A stretch of DNA of 64,000 nt from Bacteroidales bacterium. GTDB taxonomy: Bacteria > Bacteroidota > Bacteroidia > Bacteroidales > JAADJA01. Below are positions 56,830 through 64,000 of this stretch, in pieces. The notes under the pieces were generated by a model, which saw nothing but the letters and a program-made list of their open reading frames with translations, did not search any database and had not been told where the DNA came from. The translations under genes were made by a program, and so were the position numbers. The stretch covers positions 62,001 through 126,000 of the forward strand of contig JAGVPB010000042.1 of NCBI GenBank assembly GCA_020052415.1, read 5' to 3'. Numbering within the stretch: the stretch's first letter is position 1; each line of letters begins with the position of its first letter.

Positions 56830-56891
56830 AAAAATGGCAATCTGTTTTTTCATTTCCTTTAAAACATCTGGTACTATTTATTAATAAATCA

Positions 56892-56920
56892 TTGAATATC
56901 CATAATTTAATATAATTTTG
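56892..56920 (+). promoter_or_regulatory. Promoter of the DEAD-box helicase gene
   Basis: TTG at 56892-56894, an 18-base spacer and TAATTTTG at 56913-56920. The leader is about 70 bases. Confidence 0.65.
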
Positions 56921-56995
56921 CCAAACAATATTTTGTTCCGGGCAGATTCAAAGCGTATTGCTTTTTGTGACGGATCAACAACAAAAAGACAAACG

Positions 56996-58717
56996 ATGAT
57001 TACATTTGAAGAAACCGGGTTAAAGGCTGAATTGCTGAGTGCAGTTCAGGAACTTGGATTTATAACCCCAACACCCATCCAGGAAAAAATCATTCCGGCA
57101 TTATTAGCTAACGGCCGGGATATTATCGGACTTGCTCAGACCGGAACAGGTAAAACTGCGGCCTTCGGGTTGCCCATCATTCAGCGCAGTGATATCAATT
57201 CAGGAAAACCTCAGGCGCTTGTTTTATGTCCGACAAGGGAATTGTGTATTCAGGTTACAGGTGACCTAACAGCATATTCCCGTTTTATTAAAAATTTCCG
57301 TGTAGTGGCTGTTTATGGTGGCGCCAGTACAGAAATCCAAATCAAAGACCTTAAAAAAGGGAGCCATATTGTTGTCGGAACACCGGGCCGGGTTCTCGAT
57401 CTGTTAAAACGTAAGGTACTCAATATATCTGATATCAAATGGATGGTTCTGGATGAAGCGGATGAAATGCTGAATATGGGTTTCAAAGAAGAACTCGATG
57501 CAATTTTAGACAGAACCCCTGAAGTTAAGCAAACATTGTTATTTTCCGCCACTATGCCTGACGAAATCAGGCGGATAGCTGAAAAATACATGCAAAAGCC
57601 GGAAGAGATCAGTGTTGGGAAAAAAAATATGGGCGCCGAAAATGTAAGGCATGAAGTTTATATTGTTCATGCAAAGGACCGCTATGAAGTGTTGAAACGG
57701 ATCGCCGACATCAACCCTAATATTTATGGTATTGTTTTTTGCAGAACACGCAGCGAAACAAAGGCAGTTGCTGAAAAACTCATATCGGATGGCTACAATG
57801 CCGATGCCCTTCACGGAGACTTGTCGCAGGCTCAGCGCGAATCGGTGATGAACCGGTTCAGAACAAAATTCCTGCAACTGCTTGTTGCAACTGATGTAGC
57901 CGCACGCGGACTCGATGTGAGCGATCTTTCGCATATCATAAACTACAACCTGCCTGATGAACTGGATGTTTATATTCATCGCAGCGGGCGGACCGGAAGG
58001 GCCGGAAAAAAAGGAATCTCGGTTACCATTTTACACTCCCGTGAAGTGAGAAAGATCGGTGACCTTGAAAAGCTGATCGGGAAAAAATTTGAACGTAAAC
58101 CGGTTCCTGGCGGGAAGGAAATTTGCGAAAAGCAATTGTTCAACCTGATTGATAAAGTCGAAAATATAAAGGTTGACGATTCACAGATTGACCAATACCT
58201 GCCTGTGATTTATAAAAAGCTGGAATGGCTGGAGCGCGAAGACCTTATCAAACATTTTGTATCTGTGGAGTTTAATCGTTTTTTATCCTATTATAAAAAT
58301 GCTCCAGATTTAAACACTGTAAAACATGAAAGAACGGAAAGAGAGACCTATAACAGGAGTAGCGCCACCTCCTTTTCAAGATTTTTTATAAGTGTGGGAT
58401 CCAAAAGTAACCTTACCGTTCCCCGTTTGATCGGATTGATAAATGATCATACCCGGACAAGAACCATCCAGATCGGTAAAATCGAGATCATGAAGAAGTT
58501 CTCCTTTTTCGAAATTGACAGCGCTTATGAAAAGGAACTATTGAAAGCTTTAAAAAATGCAAAATACGAGGGCGGATCTGTAACTGTACAATTATCGAGA
58601 CCGGACATAAAACAACCGGATATGAGAGAATACATCAGGCAAAAGCCTGACAGAAAAAGCTTCAGGGGGAAAAGCCGGGAAAGAAAAACATCCGGGAATA
58701 GAAAACGAAGAATATAG
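56996..58717 (+). CDS. DEAD-box RNA helicase, CsdA/DbpA-like
   Basis: This 573-residue helicase unwinds RNA, probably in ribosome assembly or at low temperature. The Q motif (GFITPTPIQEKIIP), AQTGTGKT, VLDEADEML, SAT and HRSGRTGRAG motifs are present in order. A DbpA-type RNA-binding domain covers about residues 465-540 (RFFISVGSKSNLTVPRLIGLI), and the tail is basic (KSFRGKSRERKTSGNRKRR). The ATG at 56996 is chosen because the promoter overlaps the in-frame TTG at 56918. Confidence 0.94.
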   Translation: MITFEETGLKAELLSAVQELGFITPTPIQEKIIPALLANGRDIIGLAQTGTGKTAAFGLPIIQRSDINSGKPQALVLCPTRELCIQVTGDLTAYSRFIKNFRVVAVYGGASTEIQIKDLKKGSHIVVGTPGRVLDLLKRKVLNISDIKWMVLDEADEMLNMGFKEELDAILDRTPEVKQTLLFSATMPDEIRRIAEKYMQKPEEISVGKKNMGAENVRHEVYIVHAKDRYEVLKRIADINPNIYGIVFCRTRSETKAVAEKLISDGYNADALHGDLSQAQRESVMNRFRTKFLQLLVATDVAARGLDVSDLSHIINYNLPDELDVYIHRSGRTGRAGKKGISVTILHSREVRKIGDLEKLIGKKFERKPVPGGKEICEKQLFNLIDKVENIKVDDSQIDQYLPVIYKKLEWLEREDLIKHFVSVEFNRFLSYYKNAPDLNTVKHERTERETYNRSSATSFSRFFISVGSKSNLTVPRLIGLINDHTRTRTIQIGKIEIMKKFSFFEIDSAYEKELLKALKNAKYEGGSVTVQLSRPDIKQPDMREYIRQKPDRKSFRGKSRERKTSGNRKRRI

Positions 58718-58722
58718 ATAAC

Positions 58723-58874
58723 CTTACAGTCCAGAACCGTGGACAGGCAGCGGCAGAGATGATATTCGCGATTTGACCTATAAGGGTTATATTGTTGTTT
58801 ATAAAATAAACGAGAGGGATAATGCCATTGAAGTATTCGGCTTCACTAAGTTCGAAGAAAACCCATTTAAATAA
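58723..58874 (+). pseudogene. RelE/ParE-type toxin, C-terminal fragment
   Basis: Right after the helicase stop a frame reads PYSPEPWTGSGRDDIRDLTY, then KGYIVVYKINERDNAIEVFG and FTKFEENPFK before a stop. This is the C-terminal half of a RelE/ParE-family toxin. A stop codon precedes it directly and there is no start or N-terminal half, so it is a remnant. No antitoxin gene is adjacent. Confidence 0.65.
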
Positions 58875-58968
58875 GGAATATTAGTTACATCTGCCACAGA
58901 TTATTATTGTTACACCTCTCTACAGCAGGCAAGTTCACAGATTAAAGGATTAAGAATAAGTGAATCCA

Positions 58969-61551
58969 TTACCTAACAACCTGCAACCTCTTTGTTGTTG
59001 TACTTTCTGCGTTCCGAACCTTAATAAAATAAAATCCTTCAAGCAATCCTGATATGTCGAGAATATTAAGGTTTGAACCTGTCTTTTTTTCAATCACGGT
59101 TGTGCCAAGAATGTTAACTATGGAAATACCAGTTAAACCGAAACCTGACTGAATATGAACAACCGAAGAAGCCGGGTTAGGATAGAGTTTAATGTCGGTT
59201 GAAATTAAGTCCTGAATTCCGGTAAGATGATCCACAGTGATATAATCATGCTTGATTTCTGTATTCGTTCCTGCTTCGTTGGTTACTGTGAGCATCACAT
59301 CATAAACACCCTCCAAATTATAAGTGATCACCGGATTTACTTCTCCGGAGACGGAAGGGGAACCACCTTCAAAATTCCATTCCCAGGTATTGGGATTGTT
59401 TGCTGATAAATCTGTAAAATGAACAGATTCACCTTCAATAATTGAGGTTGAATCGGCTGTAAAATCTGCGACCGGAGGAAGTACAGTTTCAACGCAGCTG
59501 ATGTTAGCGCGCCAGCCGGATTCAGTTACAGAATAATCGGAATGAAATAAGAAAGTAAGTGCTCCTTCATTATTTGTGGCAGTTATTGTCCCGGGGGAAT
59601 TGGTTCCGCAGAAAGTACCCAGGAGTGTTGCACCGGTTGATGAACCGTCGTAAATCTTAAGCCAGTCATAATCACAGTCAGGCTCTTCTTCCACATTAAA
59701 AACGAGGAACTGACATTTAATTTTCCCGTTGGATATACCGGGAATAAATATCAGGGTAAAGTCTTCATTATCGCCATAATCGGATCCTGCTCCGCCGGAA
59801 TCATAGAACATACCCGAACAGGTGGTGATGGTGATGTTCTGCATTAAAAATTCTGTGCTGACTGTAATATAATCTTCCTTGGTTATGGTCTGTGAATTGG
59901 AACCGTCGGACACAGTCAGAGTTACATCAAAGGAGCCTTCATCCGGATAAACAATATTCACCGGATTTTGGAGGGTGGAAGTGGAAGGTGTTGCTCCTTC
60001 AAAAGTCCACTGCCAGCTAACCGGATTTCCGTAGGTAAGATCTGTAAAACTTACCGGTGTTCCAACAGGTATTGAAGTAGCACTTGCTGTAAAATCCGCG
60101 ATGAGTTCGCCAGAAACAAGCTGAACATCAAGTGTGGTCAGCTGCCGGTTCACAACTACAACATCTTCGATAGTCTGTGGATAATAACCCGGGGCAGTAA
60201 AAGTTACATCGTACGTTCCGGCATAAACATGCCTGATGTATTTACCAGTGCTTTGCCCGGAATACACCCATGAACTATCGGCTTCGTGGTTCTCAATATA
60301 AATTTCTGTAATCAGAGGAACACCGGTATTGGCATCAGTTACCGTTCCGCTGATACCGAACATAGCCTGTTCCATATAATTTAATAGTGATCTGTAATTA
60401 TATTCCCAGAAATTGGGCAGCTGATTTGCCGGCGGCATTTTATTATCGGTAAGTTCAAGGGTAAATTCACGGCCCTGGTGGAAATAGGTCATATAATCCT
60501 GGCGGCCACCAGCTATTTCGTACCATGCATAGCCATTAGTGATACCGTTATCGAAACCTGTCATATAACCGTTAGGTGCATATTCATGTACGGTATCGGC
60601 ATACTCGTGACAAACGTATTGCCACCATGCATCATCGGCATGAAGAGGCGCCCAGGTGTCCCAGGGATAGTTGCAAACTTCCGCACCACCATGAGTATTG
60701 CATGAAACTGAAATTCGATTGTTTTCGGCAAATGCCATAAAAGCAAGGGTTTCAACCTGCCATTCAAAACCGTCGGGGTGAGGACCATCCTGAGGATCGG
60801 GATAATTTCTGTTCAAATCCACTCCATTCGCATTGTACCGGGTAGCGCCATATACCGTATTGTTCCCTCCGTGGTAAGTGCCATCAGGGTTGGATGCAGG
60901 ATTGATACGAATATCAAGGTTCTGGACAAGGTTGCTGACTTCAGGATCAGTTCCATAATTGGTGAGCAAATAATCAATAAGCCTTAATAACAAAACATAA
61001 CCTGTGACCTCATCGCCATGTATGGTTCCTGTATAAAGAAAACAGGGTTCGCCTTCTTCCTGACCCACATTGTCCGAAATCCTTGCGATGAGTAATTGCC
61101 TGCCTTCCACAGTTTGTCCGATGCTTGAAACCTCGCACAGTCCGGGATAATCGGTTTGAAACTGGTACATCATATTTACATAAGCATCGTAGGTAGGGTA
61201 AAAATCCCAGTCGTTCACACCTTTTAAATCCACTATATCCTTCATTACGACTTTATTTACCATCGAAGGCGGCGTCAGAATGCTGTATTCATAACCCTCT
61301 TCAATAAATTTTGTAAATTCAGTTCGGTTTGCATAAGCCCAAACTGTTGATTCGTCGAAGTTGTCAATGGAAATAAGGTGGCTCAAATGGTTAATTTCCT
61401 TTTTGCCCGGGAATTCAAATTTAAAATAAGCCTCCGCCCTTTCTTTAAAAATAGATGAAATAATTTCCTCTTTAGTTTGACCCGTAACGTGCAAAACCGA
61501 ACCTGTAAATAGAAATGCTAAAACGAAGGTAAATAATCTCTTTCCAGTCAT
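58969..61551 (-). CDS. Secreted M14 zinc carboxypeptidase with CUB, PKD and T9SS domains
   Basis: This 860-residue protein starts at 61551 with a signal peptide (MTGKRLFTFVLAFLFTGSVL). The M14 domain (residues 115-395) shows the zinc pair H178 and E181 in HGDE, RYNANGVDLNRNYPD, the third ligand in NTHGGAEVCNYPWD and the catalytic Glu in FTLELTDNKMP. A carboxypeptidase regulatory domain follows (about 405-485), then PKD, CUB (about 580-695, with CDYDWLKIYDG) and a second PKD. The C-terminus is a type A sorting domain (LYPNPASSVVHIQ...FYFIKVR). It should be exported by the type IX system and digest peptides at the surface. Confidence 0.93.
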   Translation of the reverse strand: MTGKRLFTFVLAFLFTGSVLHVTGQTKEEIISSIFKERAEAYFKFEFPGKKEINHLSHLISIDNFDESTVWAYANRTEFTKFIEEGYEYSILTPPSMVNKVVMKDIVDLKGVNDWDFYPTYDAYVNMMYQFQTDYPGLCEVSSIGQTVEGRQLLIARISDNVGQEEGEPCFLYTGTIHGDEVTGYVLLLRLIDYLLTNYGTDPEVSNLVQNLDIRINPASNPDGTYHGGNNTVYGATRYNANGVDLNRNYPDPQDGPHPDGFEWQVETLAFMAFAENNRISVSCNTHGGAEVCNYPWDTWAPLHADDAWWQYVCHEYADTVHEYAPNGYMTGFDNGITNGYAWYEIAGGRQDYMTYFHQGREFTLELTDNKMPPANQLPNFWEYNYRSLLNYMEQAMFGISGTVTDANTGVPLITEIYIENHEADSSWVYSGQSTGKYIRHVYAGTYDVTFTAPGYYPQTIEDVVVVNRQLTTLDVQLVSGELIADFTASATSIPVGTPVSFTDLTYGNPVSWQWTFEGATPSTSTLQNPVNIVYPDEGSFDVTLTVSDGSNSQTITKEDYITVSTEFLMQNITITTCSGMFYDSGGAGSDYGDNEDFTLIFIPGISNGKIKCQFLVFNVEEEPDCDYDWLKIYDGSSTGATLLGTFCGTNSPGTITATNNEGALTFLFHSDYSVTESGWRANISCVETVLPPVADFTADSTSIIEGESVHFTDLSANNPNTWEWNFEGGSPSVSGEVNPVITYNLEGVYDVMLTVTNEAGTNTEIKHDYITVDHLTGIQDLISTDIKLYPNPASSVVHIQSGFGLTGISIVNILGTTVIEKKTGSNLNILDISGLLEGFYFIKVRNAESTTTKRLQVVR

Positions 61552-61712
61552 GGATTGATTTTTTGAATTTTTATCAATTATTAAAACAAATACAAATGTC
61601 TGCACACTTGACAGAGCAACAAAATAAATGGTTGCTTATTTCTCAACATTTAACCCCATAAATATTATAAAGTTCTATTTAGAATTGAAATACGTTTAGT
61701 TGTTCAGCTTTT

Positions 61713-62276
61713 TCAGATATTGACAGCGGCAGATGGCTTTATGATTACAAGATAATGGATTAACTGTTCAATGAGGGCTTCGACAGAAGCGCCTGCATCC
61801 ATTTTTATCATCATATCAAAACAATCAGGTCCCTGTTCATTTTGCCGTCCGACCTTGAATTTAGACCTCGACAAACTTGTTACATACTCCAGTACAAAAT
61901 GTTTTTCAAGACTCAGGTCAATCAGGATATCGAATTCGGTATTGATAAATTCAGTAATATAGGCATTTCTTGGTGCGCCGTACCAGTTCAGGTCGCTGAG
62001 GCTGAAATAATATCCCGAATTTGCTGCTACACAGTAATTCGGAATGGTTTTCCTGTTAACAAAACCAAGAGCCATTACCTGCCTCTGGCGTGAAGTTAAT
62101 TCCTTTACAAGACCTTTGACCTTATCGAATACTATTTGGTTACTGACATGATAAACTATCCCGATTGTTTTAGCGCTGTGCAGATTCACGAGTTTTCTCT
62201 CCCTCCTGAGATGCATTAATTTTTTATCCAGGATAAATTTACCTGCCGAACGCTTAATATTACTAATAAAGCCCAT
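61713..62276 (-). CDS. DUF6913 family protein
   Basis: This 187-residue soluble protein reads KTIGIVYHVSNQIVFDKVKG, VMALGFVNRKTIPN, DLNWYGAPRNAYI, FDILIDLSLEKHF and SRSKFKVGRQNEQGPDCFDMMI, a pattern I associate with DUF6913 of Bacteroidota. The N-terminal 35 residues are basic and helical. No catalytic motif is known. It is 62 bp downstream of the flavin reductase gene on the same strand. Confidence 0.65.
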   Translation of the reverse strand: MGFISNIKRSAGKFILDKKLMHLRRERKLVNLHSAKTIGIVYHVSNQIVFDKVKGLVKELTSRQRQVMALGFVNRKTIPNYCVAANSGYYFSLSDLNWYGAPRNAYITEFINTEFDILIDLSLEKHFVLEYVTSLSRSKFKVGRQNEQGPDCFDMMIKMDAGASVEALIEQLIHYLVIIKPSAAVNI

Positions 62277-62337
62277 AAAAACTCAAAGATTGACCAGGTT
62301 GTAAATTATTCTCATCATCAACTATAAAGTACATGTT

Positions 62338-62841
62338 TTATTCTTTTACAAGGCATTTTACCACCTTACCGATATACATTCGATGGTAATCATTTTTCGG
62401 ATAGTTCCTGCCGATCAGCTTATCCAGGAAATTTTCAGGCCGGATATCATCAAAATAGAGTTTTGAACATTCTAAAACCAGCTTCGATTGCTCGAAATAG
62501 ATATTTCCGTTTCCGGTCTCCAGAGGGATTAATCCGCTTTCCTTTATCTTATCAACATTCTTACCCGAATGAGTACCGCAATAGGTCAGAATATTTTTAT
62601 CCTTCTTTTCAAGAAAATTAAGGGTGTAATATTGATTTTCTTCAGTAAACTTAAAGGTGTGGCGGTGAGGCCGGATGAAGATACAGGTAACCGGTACATT
62701 CCACAGAAAACCAAAAGCACCCCATGCTGCAGTCATCGTATTAAATTGTTCTTTTTTGCCTGCAGTTATAAGCATCCATTGTTTTCCGATCAGATCAAAC
62801 GGATTTTCCTGTATTTTATAACTTGTTATTTCTCTGAACAC
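62338..62841 (-). CDS. Flavin reductase-like FMN-binding protein
   Basis: This 167-residue protein has the split-barrel flavin reductase fold: PFDLIGKQWMLITAGKKEQFNTMTAAWGAFG (split here; TMTAAW is the FMN-binding turn), PVTCIFIRPHRHTF and the YTLNFLEK strand. It binds FMN and reduces it or another acceptor with NAD(P)H. It differs from the 28.9 kb protein in lacking a rubredoxin domain. A -7 box (TAATTTTG on the minus strand, 62880-62873) lies 32 bp upstream. Confidence 0.85.
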   Translation of the reverse strand: MFREITSYKIQENPFDLIGKQWMLITAGKKEQFNTMTAAWGAFGFLWNVPVTCIFIRPHRHTFKFTEENQYYTLNFLEKKDKNILTYCGTHSGKNVDKIKESGLIPLETGNGNIYFEQSKLVLECSKLYFDDIRPENFLDKLIGRNYPKNDYHRMYIGKVVKCLVKE

Positions 62842-62872
62842 TTTATTATATTGATGGTTATACTATCACTTG

Positions 62873-62880
62873 CAAAATTA
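62873..62880 (-). promoter_or_regulatory. Possible -7 box for the flavin reductase gene
   Basis: TAATTTTG on the minus strand, 32 bp before the start; no -33 box is seen. Confidence 0.35.
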
Positions 62881-62957
62881 ACAATTATATAATAAGAAAG
62901 GTTAGTAGCACCAATCCTATTAAAAAATTTACTTTCTTTGAATAAATTTTCGATCAA

Positions 62958-64000
62958 GTGAGTGGCAGATTCCAAAAAAAAGTACCCGGATTTTTCGGAT
63001 TAAGGATTTATCTTTCTTCCATTGTACTTTATTACTGGCTGGTGCTGCCTTTTATCCTGATCCTTTACATTAAGTACGCACCCGAGCTTAAAGAAAGAGG
63101 AATGATAGGTTCTGCAGGCAAAAGTGGTTCGGGTGATAGTGTTATGCTTTCTGAAGATTCCATTATCAAAACCCTGAGCAACCTGCCCGGTGGTAGCATA
63201 TTTGGCGATACGATATCAGAGATGTTTTCGCATGGTGATGCAGACAGTACTTCCGGTTCAAATATAACGCTTTCGTTTAATCCCACAGAAAGCCTTACTA
63301 TTGACAACAAAGATAAACCTGCCGAATCGAATGAAAGTACACAGATCAGTAAATCTTTTAATCTTTTATTCAACCTGCTTTTGATCAGCTTTTTACTGGG
63401 ATTTATTTTTAATCTCCCCTTTAAACGGTATTTTAAAAGGAAGCGCAAAGGCAAACTGGTTTCGGACAAGCTTTTCAAATTCGTTAAAAAGTACCTTTTG
63501 AAATCACCATTGATCAATGCGGGATTGATCGGATTTGCTTTTGTGGTAGCACATTTCTTTATGTTTTATACTTTGTATTTCAGTAATGCTTTTGCTATTG
63601 AAACCGAAAAAACCCGCTTTATTAATTTCTTCTATATTTCGCTGATCGCTTCCGTGCTTTCTCTCCTGTTCGTTTATTACTGGGAAAAACACAGGGTTCA
63701 TATCAAATATATTGATCATGTTTTCAGTATGGAGGAATTGCGGAAAAGAATATTTAACCTTAAAGTCGGCAAAATCAGAAACAGGATGATCACATCAGCT
63801 GTGGTGACCACACTGCTACCGCTTACCATTGTTTTTCTTTACTTATTCCTAAGTGTAACCAACCTTTCCGAACTAAAAATAACCACTTATACCGAAGACC
63901 AGAAACGAATATTATTTGGTGATTATATGATGTTCACCGATATTTTTACCGATGAACAGGGCAATTTTACGACACCAGGCTCCATGTTTTATATCAATGC
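62958..64000 (+). CDS. Multi-pass membrane protein, N-terminal part
   Basis: The frame is open from a GTG at 62958 (VSGRFQKKVPGFFGLRIYLS) to the window end, so the C-terminus is missing; 347 residues are visible. There is one helix at 18-38, an external Ser/Asp-rich stretch (about 45-125), a helix near 135-152, a basic loop (FKRYFKRKRKGK), two helices near 180-245 and another near 280-300 followed by an external domain. No known family was recognised. The layout (paired helices and a large C-terminal region to come) would fit a membrane sensor or cyclase; that is a guess. No ATG is available near the start. Confidence 0.6.
   Translation, partial: MSGRFQKKVPGFFGLRIYLSSIVLYYWLVLPFILILYIKYAPELKERGMIGSAGKSGSGDSVMLSEDSIIKTLSNLPGGSIFGDTISEMFSHGDADSTSGSNITLSFNPTESLTIDNKDKPAESNESTQISKSFNLLFNLLLISFLLGFIFNLPFKRYFKRKRKGKLVSDKLFKFVKKYLLKSPLINAGLIGFAFVVAHFFMFYTLYFSNAFAIETEKTRFINFFYISLIASVLSLLFVYYWEKHRVHIKYIDHVFSMEELRKRIFNLKVGKIRNRMITSAVVTTLLPLTIVFLYLFLSVTNLSELKITTYTEDQKRILFGDYMMFTDIFTDEQGNFTTPGSMFYIN

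Noticed and set aside
63065-63517. A 150-codon open frame on the minus strand
   Set aside because: It is antisense to the membrane protein frame that is open from 62958 to the window end and has proper membrane helices.
1-64000. tRNA or rRNA genes
   Set aside because: No cloverleaf with a TTCGAATCC-type T arm and no rRNA-like conserved stretch was seen in any intergenic region by eye.

Overview
The window looks like a chromosomal segment of an anaerobic or microaerophilic member of the Bacteroidota, probably Bacteroidales-like. The pointers are the AT-rich intergenic DNA, promoters of the form TTG-N18-20-TAnnTTTG (the Bacteroidota -33/-7 type), and the absence of clear Shine-Dalgarno sites. 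Type IX secretion parts (a PorP/SprF protein, a gliding-type C-terminal domain and a type A sorting domain) are restricted to this phylum. NAD-linked formate dehydrogenase, a fused FeoA-FeoB iron(II) transporter, a flavin reductase-rubredoxin fusion and the redox regulator Rex fit a fermentative, oxygen-sensitive life. No rRNA, tRNA or CRISPR array was seen.

Layout. 1-10.3 kb is a formate module: the end of fdhE, a porin, two related small zinc-ribbon proteins, the NuoG-like catalytic subunit FdhA, a NuoE-NuoF fused diaphorase subunit, an OFA-type MFS transporter, and a MobB-like/MobA fusion for molybdenum cofactor maturation. A Rex-type operator (CTGTTAA-N4-TTAACAG) overlaps the predicted start of transcription of the formate operon. 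The rex gene itself lies at 16.7 kb with a similar operator in the same position. 10.3-16.6 kb holds an RHS fragment, a histone-deacetylase-like hydrolase, a frameshifted NicO/UreH-like membrane protein, two tandem lipoproteins with strong terminators, and truA. 17.3-28 kb, minus strand, holds a VWA-like membrane protein, fabG, an AlbA-domain protein, a glycosyltransferase-HAD phosphatase fusion, and an overlapping pair of a beta-barrel and a 1031-residue TPR protein.

27.6-29.8 kb is a scrap-yard: an antitoxin without toxin, a widespread palindromic repeat, an IS21-type terminus, and low-complexity tracts around the flavin reductase-rubredoxin gene. 29.8-46 kb is mostly core: a Gre-like factor, DUF5063, a hybrid histidine kinase, feoAB, a TPR lipoprotein, bcp-recA, nth, an ECF sigma factor, uvrA, and a zinc/manganese ABC transporter. 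The sigma factor gene and uvrA share an interleaved divergent promoter region. 46-64 kb is envelope and secretion: PorP/SprF next to a giant PKD-repeat protein with a T9SS C-terminal domain, a thioredoxin-fold lipid-anchored or periplasmic protein, an outer membrane barrel, kup, a DEAD-box helicase, a toxin remnant, a secreted M14 carboxypeptidase with CUB, PKD and T9SS domains, DUF6913, a flavin reductase, and the start of a multi-pass membrane protein cut by the window end.

The most coherent story is a formate/NADH module (FdhA, diaphorase, transporter, cofactor and sulfur/metal accessory proteins) switched by the NADH/NAD ratio through Rex. Its diaphorase carries a NuoE domain that has lost three of the four [2Fe-2S] ligands, and two unexplained zinc-ribbon paralogues sit just ahead of fdhA. 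All family assignments were made by eye from motifs; none was confirmed by a database search.
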